From Ptiloglossa arizonensis (taxonomy: Eukaryota > Arthropoda > Insecta > Hymenoptera > Colletidae): 64,000 bases of DNA. Of this stretch, positions 1-11,668 are shown in pieces. A program made the translations under genes and the position numbers. Position 1 is the stretch's first letter. Every line of letters begins with the position of its first letter. The stretch lies in assembly GCF_051014685.1 (NCBI RefSeq), contig NW_027478596.1, forward strand, positions 186,001 to 250,000. The letters run 5' to 3'. The notes below the pieces were generated by a model, which did no database searches, was not told where the DNA came from, and saw nothing but the letters and a program-made list of their open reading frames with translations.

Positions 1-55
1 TGTGTATTTTTCCCCTAGGCCCATCTAGTTATTGGTTTTGAGAATCAGACCCGCG

Positions 56-63
56 AAAATTTT
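56..63 (+). other. AAAATTTT tract recurring once per unit (first copy)
   Basis: The tract aaaatttt follows gcg in most units and lies just before the hairpin segment. Runs of A followed by T are associated with intrinsic DNA curvature and with nucleosome phasing. Here it comes back every 177 bp, so it could help phase nucleosomes on the array. Variants such as aaaattgt, aaatttg and aaaattat occur. The structural role is inferred. Confidence 0.6.
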
Positions 64-64
64 G

Positions 65-80
65 ATGGTTTCTCAACCAT
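65..80 (+). other. Conserved short hairpin, one per unit (first copy)
   Basis: The segment reads ATGGTT-TCTC-AACCAT, a perfect 6 bp inverted repeat with a 4 base loop. The same segment is present in most of the roughly 361 units. Common variants (caagcat, caaacat, ggtctctc, gaaggttt) each break or weaken one pair. Dyad symmetry and cruciform potential have been proposed as features of some centromeric satellites. Whether this stem forms in vivo is unknown. Confidence 0.6.
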
Positions 81-280
81 TCCTTAACTTCAAACTTCGA
101 TATCTCGCGAACGGATTGACGAGTTCGAGAAATTCCTGTTGCATCTGAAAGTAGAAACTCGCCCGATTACAAAGCTATGTGTATTTTTCCCCTAGGCCTT
201 TGTAGTTATTGGTTTCTAGCATCAGAATTGCGAAAATTCTGATGGTTTCTCAACCATTCCTTAACTTCAAACTCCCATAT

Positions 281-457
281 CTCGCGAACGGATTGACGAA
301 CTCGAGAAATTCCGATTGCATCTGAAAGTAGAAACTCGCCCGATTACAATGGTGTGTGTACTTTTCCCCTAGGCCATTCCAGTTATTGGTTTCGAGTATC
401 AGACTTGCGAAAATTGTAATTGTTTCTCAACCATTCCTTAACTTCAAACTCCCATAT
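281..457 (+). repeat. Reference 177 bp satellite unit with landmarks
   Basis: A near-typical unit, numbered here from ctcgcga as position 1. Landmarks are tcgcga (2-7), ctcgag (21-26), ttgca then tctgaaag (36-48), ctcgcccgatt (55-65), a variable TG-rich stretch (70-80), cctagg (88-93), ttcgag (111-116), ttgcgaaaa (125-133), a hairpin-forming segment (about 139-154) and a conserved cttcaaactcccatat tail (162-177). This copy departs from the common form at two places: tccgattgca instead of tcctgttgca, and a changed segment where most units read ttttgatgg. The start point is arbitrary because the array is continuous. Confidence 0.95.
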
Positions 458-3400
458 CTCGCGAACGGATTGAGGAACACGAGAAATTCCGGTTGCATCT
501 GGAAGAAGAAACTCTCCCGATTACAACGGTATGTGTATTTTTCCCCTAAGCCTTTGTAGTTATTGGTTTCGAGTATCAGACTTGCGAAAATTGTGATGGC
601 CTCTCAACCATTCCTTAATTTCAAACTCCCATATGTCGCGAACGGATTGACGAACTCGAGGAATTCCTGTTGCATCTGAAAGTAGAAACTCGCCCCATTA
701 CAATGGTGTGTGTACTTTACCCCTAGGCCATTCCAGTTATTGGTTTCGAGTATTACACTTGCGAAAATTTTGCTGGTTTGTCAACCGTTCCTTAACTTCA
801 AACTCCCATATCTCGCGAAAGGATTGACGAACTCGATTATTTCCTGTTGCATCTGAAAGTAGAAAGTCGACCGATTACAATGGTGTGTGTTCTTTTCCCC
901 CAGGTCATTCCAGTTATTCGTTTCTAGCATCAAAATTGCGAAAATTTTGATGGTCTCTCAACCATTCCTTAATTTCAAACTCCCATATGTCGCGAACGGA
1001 TTGACGAACTCGAGAAATTCCTGTTGCATCTGCAAGTAGAAAGTCGCCCGATTACAACGGTATGTGTATTTTTCCCCTAGGCCATTGTAGTTATTGGTTT
1101 CGTGTATCAGACTTGCGAAAATTTTGATGGTTTCTCAACCACTCCTTAACTCCAAACTCCCACATCTCGCGAACGGAATGACGAACTCGAGAAATTCCTG
1201 TTGCATCTGAAAGTAGAAACTTGCCCGATTACAAAGGTGTGTGTACATTTCCCCTAGGCCATTCCAGTTATAGTTTTCGAGTATCAGACCAGCGAAAATT
1301 TTGATGGTTTGTCAACAATTCCTTAACTCCAAACTCCCATATCTCGCGAACGGATTGACGAACTCGAGAAATTCCTGTTGCATCTGAAAGTGCAAACTTG
1401 CCCGATTACAATGGTGTGTGTACTTTTCCCCTAGGCCATTCCAGTTATTGGTTTGGAGTATCAGACTTGCGAAAATTTTGATGGTTTGTCAACAACTCCT
1501 TAACTCCAAACTCCCATATCTCGCGAACGGAATGACGAACTCGAGAAATTCCTGTTGCATCTGAAAGTAGAAACTCGCCCGATTACAAAGGTAAGTGTAT
1601 CTTTCCCCAAGGCCATGGTAGTTATTAGTTTCGAGTATCAGACTTGCGAAAATTGTGATGGTTTCTCAACCATTCCTTAACTTCAAACTCCCATATCTCG
1701 CGAACGGATTGACGAACACAAGAAGTTCCTGTCGCATTTGGAAGAAGAAACTCTCCCGATTACAACGGTATGTGTATTTTTCCCCTAAGCCTTTGTAGTT
1801 GTTGGTTTCGAGTATTAGACTTGCGAAAATTTTGATGGTTCCTCAACCGTTCCTTAATTTCAAACTCCCATATCTCGCGAACGGATTGACGAACTCGAGA
1901 AATTCCTGTTGCATCTGAAAGCAGAAACTCGACCGATTACAATGGTGTGTGTACTTCTCCCCTAGGTCATTCCAGTTATTCGTTTCTAGCATCAGAATTG
2001 CGAAAATTTGGATGGTTTCTCAACCATTCCTTAACATCAAACTCCCATACCTCGCGAACGGATTGACGAACTCAATTATTTCCTGTTGCATCTGAAAGTA
2101 GAAACTCGACCGATTATAACGGTGTGTGTACTTTTACCCTAGGTCATTCCAGTTATACGTTTCGAGCATCAGAATTGCGAAAATTTTGATGGTTTCTCAA
2201 CCTTTCCTTAACTTCAAACTCCCATATCTCGCGAACGGATTTACGAACTCGAGAAATTCCTGTTGCATCTGAAAGTAGAAACACGCCCAATTACAAAGGT
2301 ATGTGTATTTTTACACTAGGCCATAGTAGTTATTGGTTTCGAGTATCAGACTTGCGAAAATTGTAATTGTTTCTCAACCATTCCTTAACTTCAAACTCCC
2401 ATATCTCGCGAACGGATTGAGGAACACGAGAAATTCCGGTTGCATCTGGAAGAAGAAACTCTCCCGATTACAATGGTGTGTGTACTTTTCCCCTAGGTCA
2501 TTCCAGTTATTCGTTTCTAGCATCAGAATTGCGAAAATTTTGATGGTTTCTCAACCATTCCTTAACTTCAAACTCCCATATCTCGCGAACGGATTTACGA
2601 ACTCGAGAAATTCCTGTTGCATCTGAAAGTAGAAACTCGCCCCATTACAATGGTGTGTCTACTTTTCCCCTAGGCCATTCCAGTTATTGGTTTCGAGTAT
2701 CAGACTTGCGAAAATTTTGATGGTTTCTCAAGCATTCCTTAACTTCAAACTCCCATATCTCGCGAAAGGATTGACGAACTCGATTATTTCTTGTTGCATC
2801 TGAAAGTAGAAGGTCCACCGATTACAATGGTGTGTGTACTTTTCCCCCAGGTCATACCAGTTATTCGTTTCTAGCATCAGAATTGCGAAAATTTTGATGG
2901 TCTCTCAACCATTCCTTAAATTCAAACTCCCATATGTCGCGAACGGATTGACGAACTCGAGGAATTCCTGTTGCATCTGAAAGTAGAAACTCGCCCCATT
3001 ACAATGGTGTGTGTACTTTTCCCCCAGGCTATTCCAGTTATTGGTTTCGAGTATCACACATGCGAAAATTTTGATGATTTGTCAACCATTCCTTAACTTC
3101 AAACTCCCATATCTCGCGAACGGATTGACGAACTCGAGGAATTCCTGTTGCATCTGAAAGTAGAAACTCGCCCCATTACAATGGTGTGTGTACTTTTCCT
3201 TCAGGTCATTCCAGTTATTTGTTTCTAGCATCAGACTTGCGAAAATTTTGATGGTTTCTCAAGCATTCCTTAACTTCAAACTCCCATATCTCGCGAACGG
3301 ATTGACGAGCTCGAGCAATTCCTGTTGCATCTGAAAGTAGAAACTCGCCCGATTACAAAGGTATGTGTATTTTCCCCCTAAGCCTTTGTAGTTATTGGTT

Positions 3401-4089
3401 TCGAGTATCAGACTTGCGACAATTTTGATGGCTTCTCAACCGTTCCTTAATTTCAAACTCCCATATCTCGCGAACGGATTACACGATCTCGAGAAATTCC
3501 TGTTGCATCTAAAAGCAGAAGCTCGCCCGATTACAAAGGTATGTGCACTATTCCCCTAGGCCACGGTAGTTTTTGGTTTCGAGTATCAGACTTGCGAAAT
3601 TTGTGATGGTTTCTCAACCATTCCTTAACTTCACACTCCCATATCTCGCGAACGGATTGACGAACAGGAGAAATTCCTGTTGCATCTGAAAGCAGAAACT
3701 CGCCCGATTAAAACGGTATGCGTATTTTTCCCATAGGCCATTGTACTTATTGGTTTCGAGTTTCAGACTTGCGAAAATTTTGATGGTTTCTCAACCATTC
3801 CTTAACTTCAAATTCCCATATCTCGCGAACGGATTGACAAGCTCGATTATTTCCTGTTGCATCTGAAAGTAGAAAGTCTACCGATTACAATGGTGTGTGT
3901 ACTTTTCCCTTAGGTCATTCCAGTTATTCGTTTCTAGCATCAGAATAGCGAAAATTATGATGGTTTCTCAACCATTCCTTAACTTCAAGCTCCCATATCT
4001 CGTGAACGGATTGACGAACACGAGAAATTCCTATTGCATCTGAAAGTAGATACTCGCCCGATTACAAAGGTATGTGCATTATTCCCCTA

Positions 4090-5505
4090 GGCCACGGTAG
4101 TGTTTGGTTTCGAGTATCAGACTTGCGGAATTTGTGATGGTTTCTCAACCATTCCTTAACTTCACACTCCCATATCTCGCGAACGGATTGACGAACTCGA
4201 GAAATTCCTGTTGCATCTGAAAGTAGAAACTCGCCCGATTACAAAGGCATGTGTATTTTTCCCCTAGGCCATAGTAGCTATTGGTTTCTAGTATCAGACT
4301 TCCGAAGATTGTGATGGTCTCACAACCATTCTTTAATTTCAAACTCCCATATCTCGCGAACGGATTGACGAACTCGAGAAATTCCTGTTGCATCTGAAAG
4401 TAGAAACTCGCCCGATTAAAACGGTATGCGTATTTTTCCCCTAGGCCATTGTACTTATTGGTTTCGAGTATCAGACTTGCGAAAATTTTGATGGTTTCTC
4501 AACCATTCCTTAACTTCAAACTCCCATATCTCGCGAACGGATTGACGAACTCGAGAAATTCCTGTTGCGTCTGAAACCAGAAACTCGTCCGATTACAACG
4601 GTATGTGTATTTTTGCCCTAGGCCATAGTAGTTATTGGTTTCGAGTATCAGACTTGCGAAAATTTTGATGGTTTCTCAACCATTCCTTAACTTCAAACTC
4701 CGATACCTCGCGAACGGATTGGCGTACTCGAGAAGTTCCCGTCGCCTCTGAAAGTAGAAACTGGCCCGAATACAATGGTGTATGTACTTTTCCCCATGGT
4801 CGTTCCAGTTATTGGTTTCGAGTATCCCACTTGCGAAAATTTTGATGGTTTCTCAACCATTCCTTAACTTCAAACTCCCATATCTCGCGAACGGATTGAC
4901 GAACTCGAGAAATTCCAGTTGCATCTGAAAGTAGAAACTCGCCCCATTACAATGGTGTGTGTACTTTTCCCCTAGGCCATTCCAGTTATTGGTTTCGAGT
5001 ATCAGTTTTGCGAAAATTTTGATGGTTTCTCAAGCATTCCTTAACTTCAAACTCCCATATCTCGCGAACGGATTGACGAACTCGATTATTTCCTGTCGCT
5101 TCTGAAAGTAGAAAGTCGACCGATTACAATCGTGTGTGTACTTTTCCCCTAGGACATTCCAGTTATTGGTTTCGAGTATCAGTTTTGCGAAAATTTTGAT
5201 GGTTTCTCAACCATTCCTTAACTTCAAACTCCCATATCTCGCGAACGGATTGACGAACTCGAGAAATTCCAGTTGCACCTGACAGTAGAAACTCGCCCCA
5301 TTACAATGGTGTGTGTACTTTTCCCCTAGGCCATTCCAGTTATTGGTTTCGTGTATCAGACTTGCGAAAATTTTGATGTTTTCTCAACCGTTCCTTAATT
5401 TCAAACTCCCATATCTCGCGAACGAATTGACGAACTCGAGAAATTCCTGTTGCATCTGAAAGCAGAAACTCGTCCGATTACAACGGAATGTGTATTTTTC
5501 CCCTA
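4090..5505 (+). repeat. 8-unit tandem duplication, copy 1 (1416 bp)
   Basis: This block is repeated immediately downstream at an offset of exactly 1416 bp (8 x 177). Shared private markers include cacggtagtgtttgg at the start, gcgtctgaaaccag (at 4569 and 5985), cctctgaaagtag and gcacctgacagtag. The next copy is nearly identical; one visible difference is gtatcccact here against gtatccaact near 6240. The shared rare variants make independent origin implausible and point to a recent tandem duplication by unequal exchange. Confidence 0.93.
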
Positions 5506-6921
5506 GGCCACGGTAGTGTTTGGTTTCGAGTATCAGACTTGCGGAATTTGTGATGGTTTCTCAACCATTCCTTAACTTCACACTCCCATATCTCGCGAAC
5601 GGATTGACGAACTCGAGAAATTCCTGTTGCATCTGAAAGTAGAAACTCGCCCGATTACAAAGGCATGTGTATTTTTCCCCTAGGCCATAGTAGCTATTGG
5701 TTTCTAGTATCAGACTTCCGAAGATTGTGATGGTCTCACAACCATTCTTTAATTTCAAACTCCCATATCTCGCGAACGGATTGACGAACTCGAGAAATTC
5801 CTGTTGCATCTGAAAGTAGAAACTCGCCCGATTAAAACGGTATGCGTATTTTTCCCCTAGGCCATTGTACTTATTGGTTTCGAGTATCAGACTTGCGAAA
5901 ATTTTGATGGTTTCTCAACCATTCCTTAACTTCAAACTCCCATATCTCGCGAACGGATTGACGAACTCGAGAAATTCCTGTTGCGTCTGAAACCAGAAAC
6001 TCGTCCGATTACAACGGTATGTGTATTTTTGCCCTAGGCCATAGTAGTTATTGGTTTCGAGTATCAGACTTGCGAAAATTTTGATGGTTTCTCAACCATT
6101 CCTTAACTTCAAACTCCGATACCTCGCGAACGGATTGGCGTACTCGAGAAGTTCCCGTCGCCTCTGAAAGTAGAAACTGGCCCGAATACAATGGTGTATG
6201 TACTTTTCCCCATGGTCGTTCCAGTTATTGGTTTCGAGTATCCAACTTGCGAAAATTTTGATGGTTTCTCAACCATTCCTTAACTTCAAACTCCCATATC
6301 TCGCGAACGGATTGACGAACTCGAGAAATTCCAGTTGCATCTGAAAGTAGAAACTCGCCCCATTACAATGGTGTGTGTACTTTTCCCCTAGGCCATTCCA
6401 GTTATTGGTTTCGAGTATCAGTTTTGCGAAAATTTTGATGGTTTCTCAAGCATTCCTTAACTTCAAACTCCCATATCTCGCGAACGGATTGACGAACTCG
6501 ATTATTTCCTGTCGCTTCTGAAAGTAGAAAGTCGACCGATTACAATCGTGTGTGTACTTTTCCCCTAGGACATTCCAGTTATTGGTTTCGAGTATCAGTT
6601 TTGCGAAAATTTTGATGGTTTCTCAACCATTCCTTAACTTCAAACTCCCATATCTCGCGAACGGATTGACGAACTCGAGAAATTCCAGTTGCACCTGACA
6701 GTAGAAACTCGCCCCATTACAATGGTGTGTGTACTTTTCCCCTAGGCCATTCCAGTTATTGGTTTCGTGTATCAGACTTGCGAAAATTTTGATGTTTTCT
6801 CAACCGTTCCTTAATTTCAAACTCCCATATCTCGCGAACGAATTGACGAACTCGAGAAATTCCTGTTGCATCTGAAAGCAGAAACTCGTCCGATTACAAC
6901 GGAATGTGTATTTTTCCCCTA
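5506..6921 (+). repeat. 8-unit tandem duplication, copy 2 (1416 bp)
   Basis: Second copy of the 4.09-5.51 kb block, at +1416 bp. The match ends near 6930, where this copy reads ggtagttattgg while the corresponding position in copy 1 continues into cggtagtgtttgg. This is the expected end of a simple head-to-tail duplication. Confidence 0.93.
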
Positions 6922-7274
6922 GGCCACGGTAGTTATTGGTTTCCTGTATCAGACTTGCGAAAATTGTGATGGTCTCTCAACCATTCCTTAACTTCAAACG
7001 CCCATATCTCGCGAACGCATTGACGAACTCGAGGAATTCCTGTTGCATCTGAAAGTAGAAACTCGCCCCATTACTATGGTGTGTGTACTTTTCCCCTAGG
7101 CCATTCCAGCTACTGGTTTCGAGTATCAAACATGCGAAAATTTTGATGGTTTCTCAACCGTTCCTTAATTTCAAACTCCCATATCTCGCGAACAGATTGA
7201 CGAGCTCGAGAAATTCCTGTTGCATCTGAAAGTATAAACTCGCCCGATTACAATGGTATGTGTTTTTTTCCCCT

Positions 7275-8845
7275 AGGCCATAGTAGTTATTGGTTTCGAG
7301 TATCAGACTTGCGACAATTTTGATGGTCTCTCATCCATTCCTTAATTTCAAACTCCCATATCTCGCGAACGGATTGACGAACTCGATTATTTCCTGTTGC
7401 ATCTGAAAGTAGAAACTCGCCCGATTAGAAAGGTATGTGCATTTTTCCCCTAGGCCATGGTAGTTATTGGCTTCGAGTACCAGAATTGCGAAAATTTTGA
7501 TGGTTTCTCAACCATTCCTTAACTTCAAACTCCGAAACCTCGCGAACAGATTGGCGTACTCGAGAAGTTCCTGTCGCCTCTGAAAGTAGAAACTGGCCCC
7601 ATTACAATGGTGTATGTACTTTTCCCCAAGGCCGTTCGAGCTTTTGGTTTCGAGTATCACACTTGCGAAAATTTTGATGGTTTCTCAACCATTCCTTAAC
7701 TTCAAACTCCCATATCTCGCGAACGGATTGACGAACTCGAGAAATTCCTGTTGCGTCTGAAACCAGAAACTCGTCCGATTACAACGGTATGTGTATTTTT
7801 GCCCTAGGCCATAGTAGTTATTGGTTTCGAGTATCAGACTTGCGAAAATTTTGATGGTTTCTCAACCATTCCTTAACTTCAAACTCCGATACCTCGCGAA
7901 CGGATTGGCGTACTCGAGAAGTTCCCGTCGCCTCTGAAAGTAGAAACTGGCCCGAATACAATGGTGTATGTACTTTTCCCCATGGTCGTTCCAGTTATTG
8001 GTTTCGAGTATCCCACTTGCGAAAATTTTGATGGTTTCTCAACCATTCCTTAACTTCAAACTCCCATATCTCGCGAACGGATTGACGAACTCGAGAAATT
8101 CCAGTTGCATCTGAGAGTAGAAACTCGCCCCATTACAATGGTGTGTGTACTTTTCCCCTAGGCCATTCCAGTTATTGGTTTCGAGTATCAGTTTTGCGAA
8201 AATTTTGATGGTTTCTCAAGCATTCCTTAACTTCAAACTCCCATATCTCGCGAACGGATTGACGAACTCGATTATTTCCTGTCGCTTCTGAAAGTAGAAA
8301 GTCCACCGATTACAATCGTGTGTGTACTTTTCCCCTAGGACATTCCAGTTATTGGTTTCGAGTATCAGTTTTGCGAAAATTTTGATGGTTTCTCAACCAT
8401 TCCTTAACTTCAAACTCCCATATCTCGCGAACGGATTGACGAACTCGAGAAATTCCTGTTGCATCTGAAAGTAGAAACTCGCCCCATCACAATGGTGCGT
8501 GTACTTTTCCCCTAGGCCATTCCAGTTATTGGTTTCGAGTATCAATTTTGCGAAAACTTAGATGGTTTCTCGTGCATTCCTTAACTTCAAACTCCCATAT
8601 CTTGCGAACGGATTGACGAACTCGATCATTTCCTGTTGCTTCTGAAAGTAGAAAGTCGACCGATTACAATCGTGTGTGTACTTTTTCCCTAGGTCATTCC
8701 AGTTATTCGTTTCTAGCATCAGAATTGCGAAAATTTTGATGGTTTCTCAAACATTCCTTAACTTCAAACTCCCATATCTCGCGAACGGATTGACGAACTC
8801 GAGAAATTCCTGTTGCATCTGAAAGCAGAAACTCGTCCGATTACA
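7275..8845 (+). repeat. Dispersed duplicated block, copy 1, carrying a 4-unit insert
   Basis: The left part (marker ggtctctcat at 7325) matches 10334 at offset 3009 bp (17 units). The right part (marker ccccatcac at 8482) matches 10783 at offset 2301 bp (13 units). The 708 bp difference is exactly four units and corresponds to the inserted 7.69-8.45 kb segment. Both parts share unusual variants such as gattagaaaggtatgtgc, ccaaggccgttcgagc and cgaaacctcgcg. Confidence 0.85.
7690..8450 (+). repeat. Third, partial copy (about 4 units) of the 8-unit block
   Basis: The rare gcgtctgaaaccag variant recurs at 7755, exactly 1770 bp (10 units) after its copy at 5985. It is followed by the same ordered variants: cctctgaaagtag, gtatcccactt, and cttctgaaagtag after tcctgtc. 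Similarity to the 8-unit block stops near 8450. The flanks belong to a different duplicated block that has no such segment in its second copy, so this piece looks like a 708 bp insertion of whole units or, less likely, a deletion in the other copy. Confidence 0.85.
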
Positions 8846-10283
8846 ACGGAATGTGTATTTTTCCCCTAGGCCACGGTAGTTATTGGTTTCGTGTATCAGA
8901 CTTGCGAAAATTGTGATGGTCTCTCAACCATTCCTTAACTTCAAACTCCCATATCTCGCGAACGGTTTGACGAACTCGAGAAATTCCTGTTGCATCTCAA
9001 AGTAGAAACTCGCCCGATTACAACGGTATGTGTATTTTTCCCCTAGGCCATTGTAGTTATTGGTTTCGAGTATCAGACTTTCGAAAATTTTGATGGTTTC
9101 TCAACCATTCCTTAACTTCAAACTCCCATATCTCGCGAACAGAAAGACGAACTGGAGGAATTCCTGTTGCATCTGAAAGTAGAAACTCGCCCCATTACAA
9201 TGGTGTGTGTACTCCTCCCCTAGGCCATTCCAGTTATTGGTTTCGAGTATCACACTTGCGAAAATTTTGATGGTTTCTCAACCGTTCCTTAATTTCAAAC
9301 TCCCATATCTCGCGAACGGATTGACGAGCTCGAGAAATTCCTGTTGCATATGAAAGTATAAACTCGCCCGATTACAAAGGTATGTGTATTTTTCTCCTAG
9401 GCCATAGTAGTTAATGGTTTCTTGTATCAGACCTCCGAAAATTGTGATGGTCTCACAACCATTCTTTAATTTCAAACTCCCATATCTCGCTAAAGGATTG
9501 ACGAACTCGAGAAATTCCTGTTGCATCTGAAAGTAGAAACTCGCCCGATTACAAAGGCATGTGTATTTTTCCCCTAGGCCATAGTAGCTATTGGTTTCTA
9601 GTATCAGACTTCCGAAAATTGTGATGGTCTCACAACCATTCTTTAATTTCAAACACCCATATCTCGCGAACGGATTGACGCACTCGAGAAATTCCTGTTG
9701 CATCTGAAAGTAGAAACTTGCCCGATTACAAAGGTATGTGTATTTTTCCCCCAGTCCATAGTAGTTATTGGTTTCGAGTATCAGACTTGCGAAAATTGTG
9801 ATGGTCTCTCAACCATTCCTTAACTTCAAACTCCCATATCTCGCGAACGGAATGACGAACTCGAGGAATTCCTGTTGCATCTGAGAGTAGAAACTCGCCC
9901 CATTACAATGGTGTGTGTACTTTTCCCCTAGGCCATTCCAGTTATTGGTTTCGAGTATCAGTTTTGCGAAAATTTTGATGGTTTCTCAACCATTCCTTAA
10001 CTTCAAACTCCCATATCTCGCGAACGGATTGACGCACTCGAGAAATTCCTGTTGCATCTGAAAGTAGAAACTTGCCCGATTACAAAGGTATGTGTATTTT
10101 TCCCCCAGTCCATAGTAGTTATTGGTTTCGAGTATCAGACTTGCGAAAATTATGATGGTCTCTCAACCATTCCTTAACTTCAAACTCCCATATCTCGCGA
10201 ACGAATTGACGAATTCGACAAATTCCTGTTGCAACTGAAAGTAGAAACTCGCCCGATTACAATGGTATGTGTATTTTTGCCCT

Positions 10284-11146
10284 AGGCCATAGCAGTTATT
10301 GGTTTCGAGTATCAGACTTGCGACAATTTTGATGGTCTCTCATCCATTCCTTAATTTCAAACTCCCATATCTCGCGAACGGATTGACGAACTCGATTATT
10401 TCCTGTTGCATCTGAAAGTAGAAACTCGCCCGATTAGAAAGGTATGTGCATTTTTCCCCTAGGCCATGGTAGTTATTGGCTTCGAGTACCAGAATTGCGA
10501 AAATTTTGATGGTTTCTCAACCATTCCTTAACTTCAAACTCCGAAACCTCGCGAACAGATTGGCGTACTCGAGAAGTTCCTGTCGCCTCTGAAAGTAGAA
10601 ACTGGCCCGATTACAATGGTGTATGTACTTTTCCCCAAGGCCGTTCGAGCTTTTGGTTTCGAGTATCACACTTTCGAAAATTTTGATGGTTTCTCAACCA
10701 TTCCTTAACTTCAAACTCCCATATCTCGCGAACGGATTGACGAACTCGAGAAATTCCTGTTGCATCTGAAAGTAGAAACTCGCCCCATCACAATGGTGCG
10801 TGTACTTTTCCCCTGGGCCATTCCAGTTATTGGTTTCGAGTATCAGTTTTGCGAAAATTTAGATGGTTTCTCGTGCATTCCTTAACTTCAAACTCCCATA
10901 TCTTGCGAACGGATTGACGAACTCGATTATTTCCTGTTGCTTCTGAAAGTAGAAAGTCGACCGATTACAATCGTGTGTGTACTTTTTCCCTAGGTCATTC
11001 CAGTTATTCGTTTCTAGCATCAGAATTGCGAAAATTTTGATGGTTTCTCAAACATTCCTTAACTTCAAACTCCCATATCTCGCGAACGGATTGACGAACT
11101 CGAGAAATTCCTGTTGCATCTGAAAGCAGAAACTCGTCCGATTACA
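10284..11146 (+). repeat. Dispersed duplicated block, copy 2, without the insert
   Basis: This matches 7.28-8.85 kb in order but lacks the four extra units. The match weakens after about 11145, where copy 1 reads acggaatgtg and cacggtag and this copy reads atggtatgtg and catagttg. Confidence 0.85.
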
Positions 11147-11289
11147 ATGGTATGTGTATTTTTCCCCTAGGCCATAGTTGTTATTGGTTTCGTGTATCAG
11201 ACTTGCGAAAATTGTGATGGTCTCTCAACCATTCCTTAACTTCGAACTCCCATATCTCGCGAACGGATTGACGAACTCGAGAAATTCCT

Positions 11290-11668
11290 ATTGCATCTGA
11301 AAGTAGAAACTCGCCCAATTACAATGGTATGTGTATTTTTCCCCTAGGCCATTGTAGTTATTGGTTTCGAGTATCAGACTTGCAAAAATTTTGATGGTTT
11401 CTCAACCATTCCTTACCTTCAAACTCCCATATCTCGCGAACGGAGTGTCGAACTCGAGGATTCCTGTTGCATCTGAAAGTAGAAACTCGCCCAATTACAA
11501 TGGTATGTGTATTTTTCCCCTAGGCCATTGTAGTTATTGGTTTCGAGTATCAGACTTGCAAAAATTTTGATGGTTTCTCAACCATTCCTTACCTTCAAAC
11601 TCCCATATCTCGCGAACGGAGTGTCGAACTCGAGGATTCCTGTTGCATCTGAAAGTAGAAACTCGCCC
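11290..11668 (+). repeat. Single-unit tandem duplication with a 176 bp unit
   Basis: Bases 11290-11492 are identical by eye to 11466-11668 at offset 176. Both units carry cggagtgtcgaactcg followed by a one-base deletion (gaggattcctg where most units have gagaaattcctg), and both read ccttaccttc. A related unit with the same gagtgtcg and deletion is near 12504. This is the shortest and most perfect tandem step seen in the window. Confidence 0.93.

Noticed and set aside
31..60. Possible RNA polymerase III internal promoter (B-box-like ggtttcgagtatc)
   Set aside because: The word has an extra base compared with the tRNA-type B box core and lacks its final cc. No A box or T-run terminator lies at a suitable distance, and no tRNA or 5S fold is evident.
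9278..9703. 141-codon open frame on the minus strand, plus 82-97 codon relatives such as 4145-4393, 5561-5809, 32463-32711 and 56835-57128
   Set aside because: These are satellite units read through. The frame normally ends at one stop per 177 bp unit and opens only where a single base differs. Open frames occur on both strands over the same units, with no promoter, start context or codon pattern to support coding.
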